Assembly: GCF_037040815.1 (NCBI RefSeq)
Contig: NZ_CP146232.1
Span: 4,062,001 to 4,126,000, forward strand
Length of the DNA stretch: 64,000 nucleotides
Origin: Pararoseomonas sp. SCSIO 73927
GTDB taxonomy: Bacteria; Pseudomonadota; Alphaproteobacteria; Acetobacterales; Acetobacteraceae
Direction: 5' to 3'
Part shown: piece by piece, positions 1 through 7,687 of the stretch
How positions within the stretch are numbered: the first letter of the stretch is position 1
Layout: the number at the start of each line of letters is the position of its first letter
The notes under the pieces: model-generated
Seen by the model: the letters and a program-made list of their open reading frames with translations, nothing else
Told to the model about the DNA's origin: nothing
Databases searched by the model: none
Program-made: the position numbers and the translations under genes

Positions 1-1776
1 CCGCTGCCCGCCCTTCTCGGCCGCACCGCGCTGCTGATGCCCGTGTACAACGAGGACCCACGCCGCGTTCTGGCGGGGCTTGAGGCGATGGAGGCAGCGC
101 TGCGCGAGGCGGGCGCGGCGGACGGCTTTGACATCTTCATCCTCAGCGACACGACCGATCCGGACGCCTGGGCACGGGAGGAGGAGGCTTTCCTCGCGCT
201 GCGCTCGCGGGCCGGGGCGGGTGCCCGCATCTTCTACCGCCGCCGCGCGAAGAACGTGGACCGCAAGGCCGGCAACATCGCGGACTGGGTGCGGCGCTTC
301 GGCGGCGCCTACCCGCAATTCCTGATCCTGGACGCCGACAGCGTGATGTCGGCCGAGGCGCTGATCCGCCTCGCCGCCGCGATGGAGGCGCATCCCGGCG
401 TGGGGCTGATCCAGAGCCTGCCGGTGATCGTCAACGGCCGCTCCCTCTTCGCGCGGATGCAGCAGTTCGCCGGCCGGCTCTACGGCCCGGTCATCGCCCA
501 TGGCATCGCCTTCTGGCACGGGGCGGAGGGGAACTACTGGGGCCACAACGCGATGATCCGCACCGTGGCCTTCGCGGAGGCGGCGGGGCTGCCGCACCTG
601 CCCGGCCGCAAGCCCTTCGGCGGCACGATCATGAGCCACGACTTCGTGGAGGCCGCGCTGATGCGGCGCCAGGGCTGGGCGATCCACTTCGTCCCCGCAC
701 TGTCCGGCAGCTACGAGGAGAGCCCGCCGGCCCTCTCCGACCTTGCCATCCGCGACCGGCGCTGGTGCCAGGGCAACCTGCAGCACATGGCGGTGCTGCC
801 CACGCGCGGGCTTCACCCAATCTCCCGCTCCCACCTCCTTGTCGGGATCGGTTCCTACATCACCGCGCCGCTCTGGCTGCTCTTCCTGGTCGCGGGCGTG
901 CTGCTGTCGCTGCAGGCGCGCTTCGTGCTGCCCGTCTACTTCCCGCAGGGGCCGGCGCTGTTCCCGAACTGGCCGGTGGTCGATCCGGTCCGCGCGAAAT
1001 GGGTCTTCATCGCCACGATGGGCCTGCTGTTGGTGCCGAAGCTGCTGGCCTGGGGCGCCATGCTGCTGGACGGGCCCTGGCGGCGCGGCCATGGCGGCGG
1101 GCTGCGCGCCCTCGTCAGCATGCTGGTGGAGACGGTGCTGGCCGGCCTGCTGGCGCCGGTGACGATGCTGACCCAGTCCGTGGACGTGTTCTCCATCCTG
1201 CGCGGGCGGGACTCCGGCTGGTCGGCGCAGACGCGGGACGATGGCAGCCTGCCGATCGGGCAGGTGGCGCGGCTCTACTGGCGGCACACGGCCTTCGGGC
1301 TGGCCTTCGGCGTCGCGGCCTTCCTCGTCTCGCCCTACCTCGCGGCCTGGATGTCGCCCGTGGTGGTCGGGCTCGCCCTCGCCATTCCGCTCGCGGCCTG
1401 GACGGCGGGGCGCGCGGCCGGGCAGGGGCTCCGCCGCGCCGGGCTGCTGCTGATCCCCGAGGAGCGGGATCCCCCGCCGATCCTGCGCCACACCCTGGCC
1501 CTGCGCGCGGAGTGGGAAGCGATGGCGCCGGAAGGCGAGGCCCTGGCGCGGCTGCGCGCCGATCCCGCCCTGCTGGCCGCGCATCGCGCCATGCTGCCGC
1601 CCCCGGCGCCGGCGCGGGTGGACGCGCTGGACTCCAGCCTCGTCATGGGCCGTGCCCGCGTGGCGGCCGCCGGTTCCGCGGAGGAGGCGCTGGCGGCGCT
1701 GACCCGCGCGGAGAAGGCCGCCCTTCTCGGTGATCCGGATGGGCTGGACGCACTGCTGGCGCTGCCCTCGCGCTGA
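1..1776 (+). CDS. mdoH: Glucans biosynthesis glucosyltransferase MdoH/OpgH (5' truncated)
   Basis: Inner-membrane family 2 glycosyltransferase that builds the backbone of osmoregulated periplasmic glucans from UDP-glucose. The frame is open from base 1 and the conserved start of the catalytic domain (RTALLMPVYNEDP) lies at the very edge, so the N-terminal membrane segments are outside the window. Visible motifs are LILDADSVMS (the DxD-type metal site), MSHDFVEAALMRR, and RDRRWCQGNLQH, the Q/RxxRW acceptor motif. Several hydrophobic helices follow between about 838 and 1440. The C-terminal tail is soluble. The stop overlaps the next start (TGATG), so the downstream gene is probably co-transcribed. 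The partner opgG is not visible and may lie upstream. Confidence 0.93.
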   Translation, partial: PLPALLGRTALLMPVYNEDPRRVLAGLEAMEAALREAGAADGFDIFILSDTTDPDAWAREEEAFLALRSRAGAGARIFYRRRAKNVDRKAGNIADWVRRFGGAYPQFLILDADSVMSAEALIRLAAAMEAHPGVGLIQSLPVIVNGRSLFARMQQFAGRLYGPVIAHGIAFWHGAEGNYWGHNAMIRTVAFAEAAGLPHLPGRKPFGGTIMSHDFVEAALMRRQGWAIHFVPALSGSYEESPPALSDLAIRDRRWCQGNLQHMAVLPTRGLHPISRSHLLVGIGSYITAPLWLLFLVAGVLLSLQARFVLPVYFPQGPALFPNWPVVDPVRAKWVFIATMGLLLVPKLLAWGAMLLDGPWRRGHGGGLRALVSMLVETVLAGLLAPVTMLTQSVDVFSILRGRDSGWSAQTRDDGSLPIGQVARLYWRHTAFGLAFGVAAFLVSPYLAAWMSPVVVGLALAIPLAAWTAGRAAGQGLRRAGLLLIPEERDPPPILRHTLALRAEWEAMAPEGEALARLRADPALLAAHRAMLPPPAPARVDALDSSLVMGRARVAAAGSAEEALAALTRAEKAALLGDPDGLDALLALPSR

Positions 1777-2285
1777 TGGAGCCCGCGCCGCTGATCCTGA
1801 CGCTGCGCTTCGACGACGCCGCCTTCGCACGGCTGGACGCCATGCGCCGTGCCCATTTCCCGCCGGAGCGGAACCACATTCCCGCGCACCTCACCCTGTT
1901 CCACGCCCTTCCCGGGGCGGCGCTGCCGGAGATCACGGAGAACCTGCGCGTCGCCTGCGCCGGAACGCCGCCCATGGCGCTGCGGGTGACCGGGCCGCGC
2001 TCCCTCGGCCGGGGCGTGGCGCTGGGAGTGGAGGCGCCGGCACTGGTGGCGTTGCGCCGTCTCCTCGCCTCGCACTGGCGGGAATGGCTGACGCCGCAGG
2101 ATGCGGGCGGCTTCCGCCCGCATGTCACCGTGCAGAACAAGGTGGCGCCGGAGGAGGCGCGGGCGCTGCAGGCGGAGATGGCCGTGGGATTCCAGCCCTG
2201 GGAGGCGCGGGGCGAGGGGCTGCTGCTCTGGCACTATCGCGGCGGACCCTGGGAGGCCGCCGCGGAGTTCCCCTTCGCGGGCTAG
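1776..2285 (+). CDS. 2'-5' RNA ligase / 2H phosphoesterase family protein
   Basis: Protein of 169 residues with the two HxT motifs of the 2H phosphoesterase fold, HLTLFH (His38) and HVTVQN (His116). These are the paired catalytic histidines of ThpR/LigT-type 2',3'-cyclic phosphodiesterases. The length matches single-domain members. The start ATG shares one base with the mdoH stop, implying translational coupling, although there is no known link to glucan synthesis. The natural substrate cannot be told from sequence; RNA end healing or cyclic nucleotide cleavage are the family possibilities. Confidence 0.82.
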   Translation: MEPAPLILTLRFDDAAFARLDAMRRAHFPPERNHIPAHLTLFHALPGAALPEITENLRVACAGTPPMALRVTGPRSLGRGVALGVEAPALVALRRLLASHWREWLTPQDAGGFRPHVTVQNKVAPEEARALQAEMAVGFQPWEARGEGLLLWHYRGGPWEAAAEFPFAG

Positions 2286-2291
2286 ACCCGC

Positions 2292-2543
2292 CTAGCGCCG
2301 CGCGCGGCGGCGCGGCTGGGCCGGCGCCACGGCCTGCCCCCGCGCCGCGGCGGCACGCTGGCGCACCGCCTCATTCCGAGAGAGCGGCGCCCCCTGGGCG
2401 TTGAAGTCGGAACTTGGTGCCTGCCCGCGGGACCAGCCCGGGCGCGAGATGGAGCCGGTGGCCCCTTGCGCCATGGCCGTGCCGGCGACGGCAACCCCGC
2501 CGAGCGCGAGGATGGCCAGGGCGATACGCTTCTTCATCGACAT
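2292..2543 (-). CDS. Small secreted hypothetical protein (GQAPSSDF motif, paralogue 1)
   Basis: Mature protein of about 60 residues behind a clear Sec signal peptide (MKKRIALAILALGG, cleavage near AMAQ). The body holds WSRGQAPSSDFNAQG and ends in a very basic tail (PAQPRRRARR). An AGGGAGAGG ribosome site precedes two possible ATGs: 2543, close to the site, and 2537, better spaced at about 7 bases. The longer form is given. The next minus-strand gene upstream encodes a related protein with the same core motif. Function is unknown; a periplasmic or surface location is inferred from the leader. Confidence 0.62.
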   Translation of the reverse strand: MSMKKRIALAILALGGVAVAGTAMAQGATGSISRPGWSRGQAPSSDFNAQGAPLSRNEAVRQRAAAARGQAVAPAQPRRRARR

Positions 2544-2626
2544 GCCTCTCCCTATGAGACGGCGGATTGATTGCGCGACGGAACGTGCCGCGCAAGCACC
2601 GTTCCGGCTTTTCCCGCGACGGTGTT

Positions 2627-2938
2627 TCAGGAACGGTCGTCGCGCGCTCCCGCGGCCGCGCTCCGCTCCGCGGCCATGGCAGCGGCCGAGCGGCGGCGGA
2701 TAATCTCGGTCCGGGTCAGCGGGCGCCCGTCGCGGCCGACCGGCATGCCCTGGCGGTCGAAGTCGGAGGTCGGCGCCTGGCCTACCGACCAATCCCCGTA
2801 AGACTCGGCGCCGGTGGCACCGCCCACGGGGGCGCGGCTGGTGCTGAAGACGGACTGGGCGTGCGCGGCCGGCGCGGCCATGAGCAGGCCGGCGAGTGCG
2901 GCGGGAAGGGCAAGGCGGCGGGGCATTGGGCGGGTCAT
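2627..2938 (-). CDS. Small secreted hypothetical protein (GQAPTSDF motif, paralogue 2)
   Basis: Protein of 103 residues with an N-terminal signal peptide (LALPAALAGLLMAAPAAHA, cleavage before QSVF). The core WSVGQAPTSDFDRQGMPVG closely matches the neighbouring small secreted protein, and both continue with a basic, alanine-rich helix (RTEIIRRRSAAA against RNEAVRQRAAAA). The pair looks like a tandem duplication about 80 bases apart. The start is uncertain: ATG 2938 or ATG 2926, neither with a good ribosome site. No known domain is recognised. Confidence 0.6.
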   Translation of the reverse strand: MTRPMPRRLALPAALAGLLMAAPAAHAQSVFSTSRAPVGGATGAESYGDWSVGQAPTSDFDRQGMPVGRDGRPLTRTEIIRRRSAAAMAAERSAAAGARDDRS

Positions 2939-2973
2939 GCCCGGACTAACGCCGGGAGGCCCCGCCCGTTCCG

Positions 2974-4158
2974 TCAGACGCTCGCCAGGAGACCGGCGAG
3001 CAGCTTTGCGCGTGGCACGAGACTGTCCTCGCGGATGTACTCCCCCAGGGTGTGGTACCCGGCGCCGAGCACGCCCAGCCCGTCCAGGGTCGGGATGCCC
3101 ATGGCGCCCGTGAAGTTCCCGTCGGAGCCGCCGCCCGCGCTCTCATGCGGCAGAGGGTAGCCGAGGCGGGCGGCGAGGGCCTTCGCCCGCTCGTGCAGCG
3201 CCATCACGGCCCCGTCCGGCTCCCACACGGGGCGGGTGACGCCGCGGCGCACCTCCACCAGCACGTCCGGCGCGCCCGGCTTCAGCGCGAGCATCCGCTC
3301 CACCGCCTCGTCCAGGTCGGCCTGGCGCCTGGCCATGCTCAGCGCCTCGGCGTCGCAATGGGTGGCCACGCAGTTCACCCATTGCCCGCCCCCGATCACG
3401 CCGACGGAGAAGGTGGCCGCCTCCGTCGTCATCGCCTCGATCGCCAGGACCTGCCGGCACATCTCCCGGATGGCGGAGCGGCCGTCCGAGAGCTTCGCCC
3501 CGGCGTGGCTGGGGCGGCCGGTGGTGCGGAGGTTGAAGCGGGCGATGGCGTAGCGGCCGGTGACGACGCCGCCCATGCTGCCGCCCTTGGGGCTCGCCTC
3601 GTCCGTCGGACGCCCGGGCTCGGGCACCAGCACCACGGCGTGGCGCGCGGCCTCCGCCTCGATCACGTCGCGGGTGGAAGGGGTGCCCACCTCCTCGTCC
3701 GGGGTCAGCAGCACCGTCACCGGGCGGGAGGTGGCGATCCCCGCCCGGGCCAGCTCCCGGATCGCCTCCAGCGCCAGCAGCGTGCCGCCCTTCATGTCGC
3801 AGATGCCCGGGCCGTAGCAGCGCCCGTCCTCGCGCCGGAAGGGCAGCGCCTCCAGCGTGCCCACCGGGTGCACCGTGTCGAGATGGGCGAGGACGAGGAT
3901 GCCCGGCACGTCCCCGGCCGGGTGCGGGAAGCGGGCGCGGACGCAGCCGCCGAACCCCATCCGGCCGGGGATGCGCTCGATCCGCGCGCCCATCATCGCC
4001 AGGTCCCGCGAGGCCAGGTCCATCATGCGGTCCACCGCCGCCGCGTCGAAGGTCGGGCTCTCGCACTCCACCCAGGGGCGGAGCCGGCCGAGGATGGCCT
4101 CCGCGTCGAAGGGCAGGTCCAGGGCGGGGTGGGAGGGCAGGGCGTCCAAGGCGTGCAT
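2974..4158 (-). CDS. M20 family metallopeptidase, glutamate carboxypeptidase (CPG2)-like
   Basis: Cytoplasmic di-zinc hydrolase of 394 residues. The M20 metal and catalytic set is complete: His92 in AHLDTVHP, Asp121 in GICDMKGG, the Glu155-Glu156 pair in TPDEEVGTPSTRD, Glu180 in LVPEP, and His369 in GAGYHTLGE. The wording of these motifs is closest to carboxypeptidase G2, which removes C-terminal glutamate from folates and peptides, so amide or peptide hydrolysis is inferred; the substrate is unknown. The start at 4158 was chosen because the homologous region begins there and GGAAGG directly precedes it. Upstream in-frame sequence is the antisense of the divergent gene. No signal peptide is seen. 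Confidence 0.85.
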   Translation of the reverse strand: MHALDALPSHPALDLPFDAEAILGRLRPWVECESPTFDAAAVDRMMDLASRDLAMMGARIERIPGRMGFGGCVRARFPHPAGDVPGILVLAHLDTVHPVGTLEALPFRREDGRCYGPGICDMKGGTLLALEAIRELARAGIATSRPVTVLLTPDEEVGTPSTRDVIEAEAARHAVVLVPEPGRPTDEASPKGGSMGGVVTGRYAIARFNLRTTGRPSHAGAKLSDGRSAIREMCRQVLAIEAMTTEAATFSVGVIGGGQWVNCVATHCDAEALSMARRQADLDEAVERMLALKPGAPDVLVEVRRGVTRPVWEPDGAVMALHERAKALAARLGYPLPHESAGGGSDGNFTGAMGIPTLDGLGVLGAGYHTLGEYIREDSLVPRAKLLAGLLASV

Positions 4159-4273
4159 CCTTCCGTCAGAGGGGCGCAGCCTGCGCCCGCGGCGGACCGG
4201 AGTGAAGCCTGGGGAGGGAAGGGCTTGCGGCATGTTTTTGGCGCGGGCCGCCGGGGGCGCTACCCTGGGGGCG

Positions 4274-4990
4274 ATGAGTGATCCCCTGAACATCGCCCCG
4301 CGGCGCCTGGTGCCGCTGGCCGGCCCCATCCTCTGGTCCGCCGCGGAGCTTGCGCCGAACGAGCAGATGATCCCGCTGGGCGCGGAGCACGCGGCCGAGC
4401 TGGCCGCACCGGAGGGCGCGACCCCGCGCCTGGATGCCCTGGCGCAGGAGCTGCGCGGCCGACTGGACCACGGCCGGGGCTTCGCCCTGCTGCGCGGCCT
4501 CCCCGCCTCCGGCGATCCGGAGGCCGCGCCGCGGGCTATCGCCGCGCGGCTGGGCCAGGCCGTCTCGCCCGCGCCCGCCACGGGCAACCGCCATACCGAG
4601 GCCTGCGACGCGCTGCTGCTGCGCGTGGCGGAGCCCGCCGTCGCGCGGCTGCGCTCCGCGGCCTGCATCCACAACACCCTGCTCCGGGCGGACCGCGCCG
4701 GGCTGGCCGCGCTCTACGAGGCGCGCGGGGAGCCGGCCGTGCCCGTCTTCTCCTACGAGGGCGGGGTGTTCGCCGCCCGCTGGGACGATGCCGCCCTGCC
4801 GGAGGACCGGGTGCCCGCCGCCATCGGCGAGGCGCTGGGCGAGCCGCTGTCCCTCAGCTTGCGGAGCGGGGACATCCTGGCCTTCAACCCCTTCCTCGTC
4901 TGGGTGGACCGGCTTCCCGGCGCCGCCGTGGCCGCGGCGCGGGAGGAACCCTCCCGCCTGGACAGCCCGGGCTTCGCCGGGCTCCGCTAG
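4274..4990 (+). CDS. TauD/TfdA-like dioxygenase-fold protein with incomplete iron site
   Basis: Protein of 238 residues. GRGFALLRGLP near residue 68, then NRHTEACDALLL (His107-x-Glu109) and SGDILAFNPFLVWVDR near residue 200, follow the order of motifs in 2-oxoglutarate/Fe(II) dioxygenases of the TauD group. The distal histidine normally found in the last motif (type VLHGR) is absent and the usual HxD is HTE. It may be a divergent or non-catalytic member. The gene lies divergent from the M20 peptidase and 5 bases upstream of the racemase homologue, so the three may act on one amino-acid-like compound (inference). Confidence 0.6.
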   Translation: MSDPLNIAPRRLVPLAGPILWSAAELAPNEQMIPLGAEHAAELAAPEGATPRLDALAQELRGRLDHGRGFALLRGLPASGDPEAAPRAIAARLGQAVSPAPATGNRHTEACDALLLRVAEPAVARLRSAACIHNTLLRADRAGLAALYEARGEPAVPVFSYEGGVFAARWDDAALPEDRVPAAIGEALGEPLSLSLRSGDILAFNPFLVWVDRLPGAAVAAAREEPSRLDSPGFAGLR

Positions 4991-4995
4991 CCCGC

Positions 4996-5730
4996 ATGCG
5001 AATCCTCGTCGCCAACGCGAACACCACCGAGGCCATCACCGCGCGCTGCGCGGAGGCGGCCCGCGCCGCCGCCTCGGCAGGCGTGGAGATCGTGCCGGGC
5101 ACGCCGCGCTTCGGGCCGGCCGTGATCTCCTCCGGGCTGGAGAACGCCATCGCGGCGCACGGGCTGCTGGACCTGCTGGCGGAGCACGCGGGGGCGGTGG
5201 ACGCCGTGGTTCTCGCCGTCTCGCTCGACACGGCGCTGGAGGCGGCGCGGCAGCTCATGCCCTGCCCGGTGGTCGGGATGACGGAGGCGGCCTGCTTCGC
5301 CGCGTGCATGCTCGGCAACCGCTTCGGGCTGGTGACCTTCGGGGGCACGGAATCCTACCGCCGCCTGATCGACGCGCACGGGCTGACGGCGCGGTGCGCC
5401 GGGCTCGTCGGCGTGGACTTCACGCCGCAGCGGGCGCTGACGGATCCCGAGGGCGCAGTCCGCGCCGTGGGTGAGGGTGTCTCGCGCCTCGCCGCGGGCG
5501 GCGCGGATGCCGTGGTGCTCGGCGGCGCGGCGCTGGCGGGGATGGAGCCGGCGCTGAGGGACAGTTCCCCCGTGCCGCTGCTGGACGGGATCGCCTGCGG
5601 GGTGCGGATGGCCGAGGCGCTGGCGGCGATGCGGCCCGCTCGCCCGCGCCAGGGGCCGCTCGCGCCGGTGCGGGGCCGGGACTCCCTCGGCCTCTCCCCG
5701 GCGCTGGCCGCGCTGCTGCGCGGGGCGTAG
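4996..5730 (+). CDS. Aspartate/glutamate racemase superfamily (hydantoin racemase-like) protein
   Basis: Protein of 244 residues with the family's opening strand (MRILVANANTT) and two alpha/beta half-domains. Racemases of this group use two cysteines, one in a VLACFxDP-type loop and one in a VLGCAG-type loop. Here the equivalent positions read VLAVSLDT (Val75-Ser76) and VLGGAALAGM (Gly177), so both are missing. Cysteines occur nearby instead (Cys90, Cys100, Cys104). Racemase activity therefore cannot be assumed. It starts 5 bases after the TauD-like gene, suggesting one transcript. Confidence 0.78.
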   Translation: MRILVANANTTEAITARCAEAARAAASAGVEIVPGTPRFGPAVISSGLENAIAAHGLLDLLAEHAGAVDAVVLAVSLDTALEAARQLMPCPVVGMTEAACFAACMLGNRFGLVTFGGTESYRRLIDAHGLTARCAGLVGVDFTPQRALTDPEGAVRAVGEGVSRLAAGGADAVVLGGAALAGMEPALRDSSPVPLLDGIACGVRMAEALAAMRPARPRQGPLAPVRGRDSLGLSPALAALLRGA

Positions 5731-5800
5731 CGCGCTCCAACTCCGGCGCCCAACTCCGAAGTCGGGGACGCGTTCCGCTCGCGCACACGGAGGAGGCCGC

Positions 5801-6796
5801 ATGAGCAAGGTCGTCGTCGTCACCGGGGCCGGGGCGGGCATCGGCCGCTCCACCGCGCTGGAGTTCGCGCGGGCGGGCTGGGACGTGGCCCTGCTCTCGC
5901 GGGATCCCGGGCGGCTGGAGAGCGCGGCGGAGGAGGTGCGGTCCTTCGGCGTGCGCGCCCTGCCGGTCCCGACCGACGTGGCCGATGCCGCGGCCGTGGA
6001 GGCGGCGGCGGAGCGCGCCGAGGCGGAGTTGGGGCCGATCGACGCCTGGGTGAACGTGGCGATGGCGACGGTCTTCGCCCCGGTTTCCGAGCTGACGCCG
6101 GAGGAGGTGCTGCGGGCCACCCAGGTGACCTATCTCGGCCAGGTCCACGGGATCATGTCGGCGCTGAGGCGCATGCGCGCGCGCGACCGTGGCACGATCG
6201 TCAGCGTCGGCTCCGCGCTCGCGCACCGCGCCATCCCGCTGCAGGCCGCCTATTGCGGCGCCAAGTTCGCGACGCGCGGCTTCATCGATTCGCTGCGGTC
6301 CGAGCTGATCCATGACGGCAGCAAGGTCCACGTCACCACCGTGGACCTGCCGGCCTGCAACACGCCGCAGTTCGACTGGTCCATGAACAAGATGGGGCGA
6401 AAGGCGCAGCCGGTGGAGCCGATCTACCAGCCGGAGGTGGCGGCGCGGGCCATCCTCTACGCCGCCATGCACCGGCGGCGGCAGGTCTGGGTGGGGCTGC
6501 CCACCGTCGCGACGATCGTGGCGGACCGGATCGCGCCGGGGTTGGTGGACCGCTACCTCGCCGACGCGGGCTACAAGGGCCAGTTGACGGAGGAGAAGCG
6601 GGCGGCGGACGCGCCGGCGAACCTGTTCGAGCCCGTGCCCGGCCCCTACGGCGCGCATGGCCGCTTCGACGACCGGCAGCCGCGCACGGCCGGCTGGGAG
6701 GTCTTCACCAGCCGTCAGCGCGACGCCTTCTGGCTGGGGGTGCTGGCGACCGCGGCCGTCGGCGTGAGCGCCCTGGCCCGCCGCCTGCGCCGCTGA
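5801..6796 (+). CDS. SDR family NAD(P)-dependent oxidoreductase with C-terminal membrane helix
   Basis: Classical short-chain dehydrogenase of 331 residues. The TGAGAGIG cofactor loop lies at residues 8-15, a serine near Ser138, and the catalytic YCGAK at Tyr151/Lys155. The usual NNAG segment is degenerate (VNVAMAT). After the Rossmann domain comes an extension of about 90 residues ending in a single hydrophobic helix (WLGVLATAAVGVSALA) and a basic tail, which suggests membrane attachment. A strong GGAGGA ribosome site lies about 9 bases before the ATG. The substrate is unknown. The gene is separated by 70 bases from the racemase homologue. Confidence 0.85.
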   Translation: MSKVVVVTGAGAGIGRSTALEFARAGWDVALLSRDPGRLESAAEEVRSFGVRALPVPTDVADAAAVEAAAERAEAELGPIDAWVNVAMATVFAPVSELTPEEVLRATQVTYLGQVHGIMSALRRMRARDRGTIVSVGSALAHRAIPLQAAYCGAKFATRGFIDSLRSELIHDGSKVHVTTVDLPACNTPQFDWSMNKMGRKAQPVEPIYQPEVAARAILYAAMHRRRQVWVGLPTVATIVADRIAPGLVDRYLADAGYKGQLTEEKRAADAPANLFEPVPGPYGAHGRFDDRQPRTAGWEVFTSRQRDAFWLGVLATAAVGVSALARRLRR

Positions 6797-6812
6797 TCAG
6801 AGGGCCGATTAG

Positions 6813-7562
6813 TTAGAGGGGCAGCGCGTCCAGCTCCCGCGAGAGCAGCGCGAGGTCCTGCGGGCGGGAGAGGCGGTGGTTGCCGTCCTTGATAAGGGTG
6901 AGCACCGTGTCCGGCCCCGGCAGGGCCTCGACGATCCGCAGCGCGTGACGCCAGGGCACGTCCGGATCCGCCATGCCCTGGAGGAGGCGTACCGGGCCGT
7001 CGTAAGGGATGGGGCCGGGCAGGAGCAGGTGGTTCCGCCCCTCCTCCAGCAAGCAGCGCGTGATGGGAATCGGCTCCCCGTACTGCGAGGGGCGGCGCAG
7101 TACGCCGTCGCGCTCCAGCGCGGCCCGGTCCGCCTCCGAGAACTCGCCGGGCATCAGCGCCTCCGTGAAGTCCGGCGCCGCGGCGAGGCCGATCACCCCG
7201 CGCACGCGCTCCCGGCCCAGGCGCCGGGCCAGCAGCAGCGCGATCCAGCCGCCCATGGAGGAGCCGACCAGGACCAGCGGGCCGGGCGCCCGCGCCTCGA
7301 TCACCTGGGCCGCGTCCTCCGCCCAGGTGCCGATGGTGCCGTCCTCGAAGGCGCCGCCGCTGATGCCGTGGCCGGAATAGTCCAGCCGCAGGAAGGCGCG
7401 GCCCCGCGCGGCGCAATGGTCGCGCAGGTGCAGGGCCTTGGAGCCCTCCATGTCCGAGCGGAACCCGCCGAGGAAGACCACCGTGGGCCCTTCGCCCGGC
7501 AGCGCGGCCCAGGCCAGGGGGGTGCCGTCCGGGCGGGTGAGGGTGCCGCGTTCTTCGCTCAT
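6813..7562 (-). CDS. Alpha/beta hydrolase, ABHD10-like
   Basis: Serine hydrolase of 249 residues. The nucleophile elbow is GSSMGG (Ser102), the acid is Asp199 or Asp201 in GMADPDVPW, and the histidine is His229 in KDGNHRLS. FLGGFRSDMEGSKA and LRLDYSGHG resemble mitochondrial ABHD10, a depalmitoylase/thioesterase of bacterial origin, so thioesterase or esterase activity is the best guess. It is cytoplasmic, with no leader. The ATG at 7562 was chosen because homology begins there; the in-frame extension upstream crosses a repeat. It converges with the SDR gene. Confidence 0.82.
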   Translation of the reverse strand: MSEERGTLTRPDGTPLAWAALPGEGPTVVFLGGFRSDMEGSKALHLRDHCAARGRAFLRLDYSGHGISGGAFEDGTIGTWAEDAAQVIEARAPGPLVLVGSSMGGWIALLLARRLGRERVRGVIGLAAAPDFTEALMPGEFSEADRAALERDGVLRRPSQYGEPIPITRCLLEEGRNHLLLPGPIPYDGPVRLLQGMADPDVPWRHALRIVEALPGPDTVLTLIKDGNHRLSRPQDLALLSRELDALPL

Positions 7563-7593
7563 GCGCCCGGGCCTAGCGCCGAGGGGCGGCCGG

Positions 7594-7633
7594 CGGCAAG
7601 CGCCCCACGGCAAGCGCCCCACGGCAAGCGCCC
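7594..7633. repeat. 14-bp tandem repeat, nearly three copies
   Basis: CGGCAAGCGCCCCA occurs at 7594-7607 and 7608-7621, and a third partial copy occupies 7622-7633. It sits in the 125-base gap between two divergent genes, upstream of the hydrolase and the GT4 gene. Confidence 0.8.
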
Positions 7634-7687
7634 GGCGTAGCAGGGCTGGCGTGACGGGGCAGCCGCCGCGGGGTAAGGGGCGGGGCC

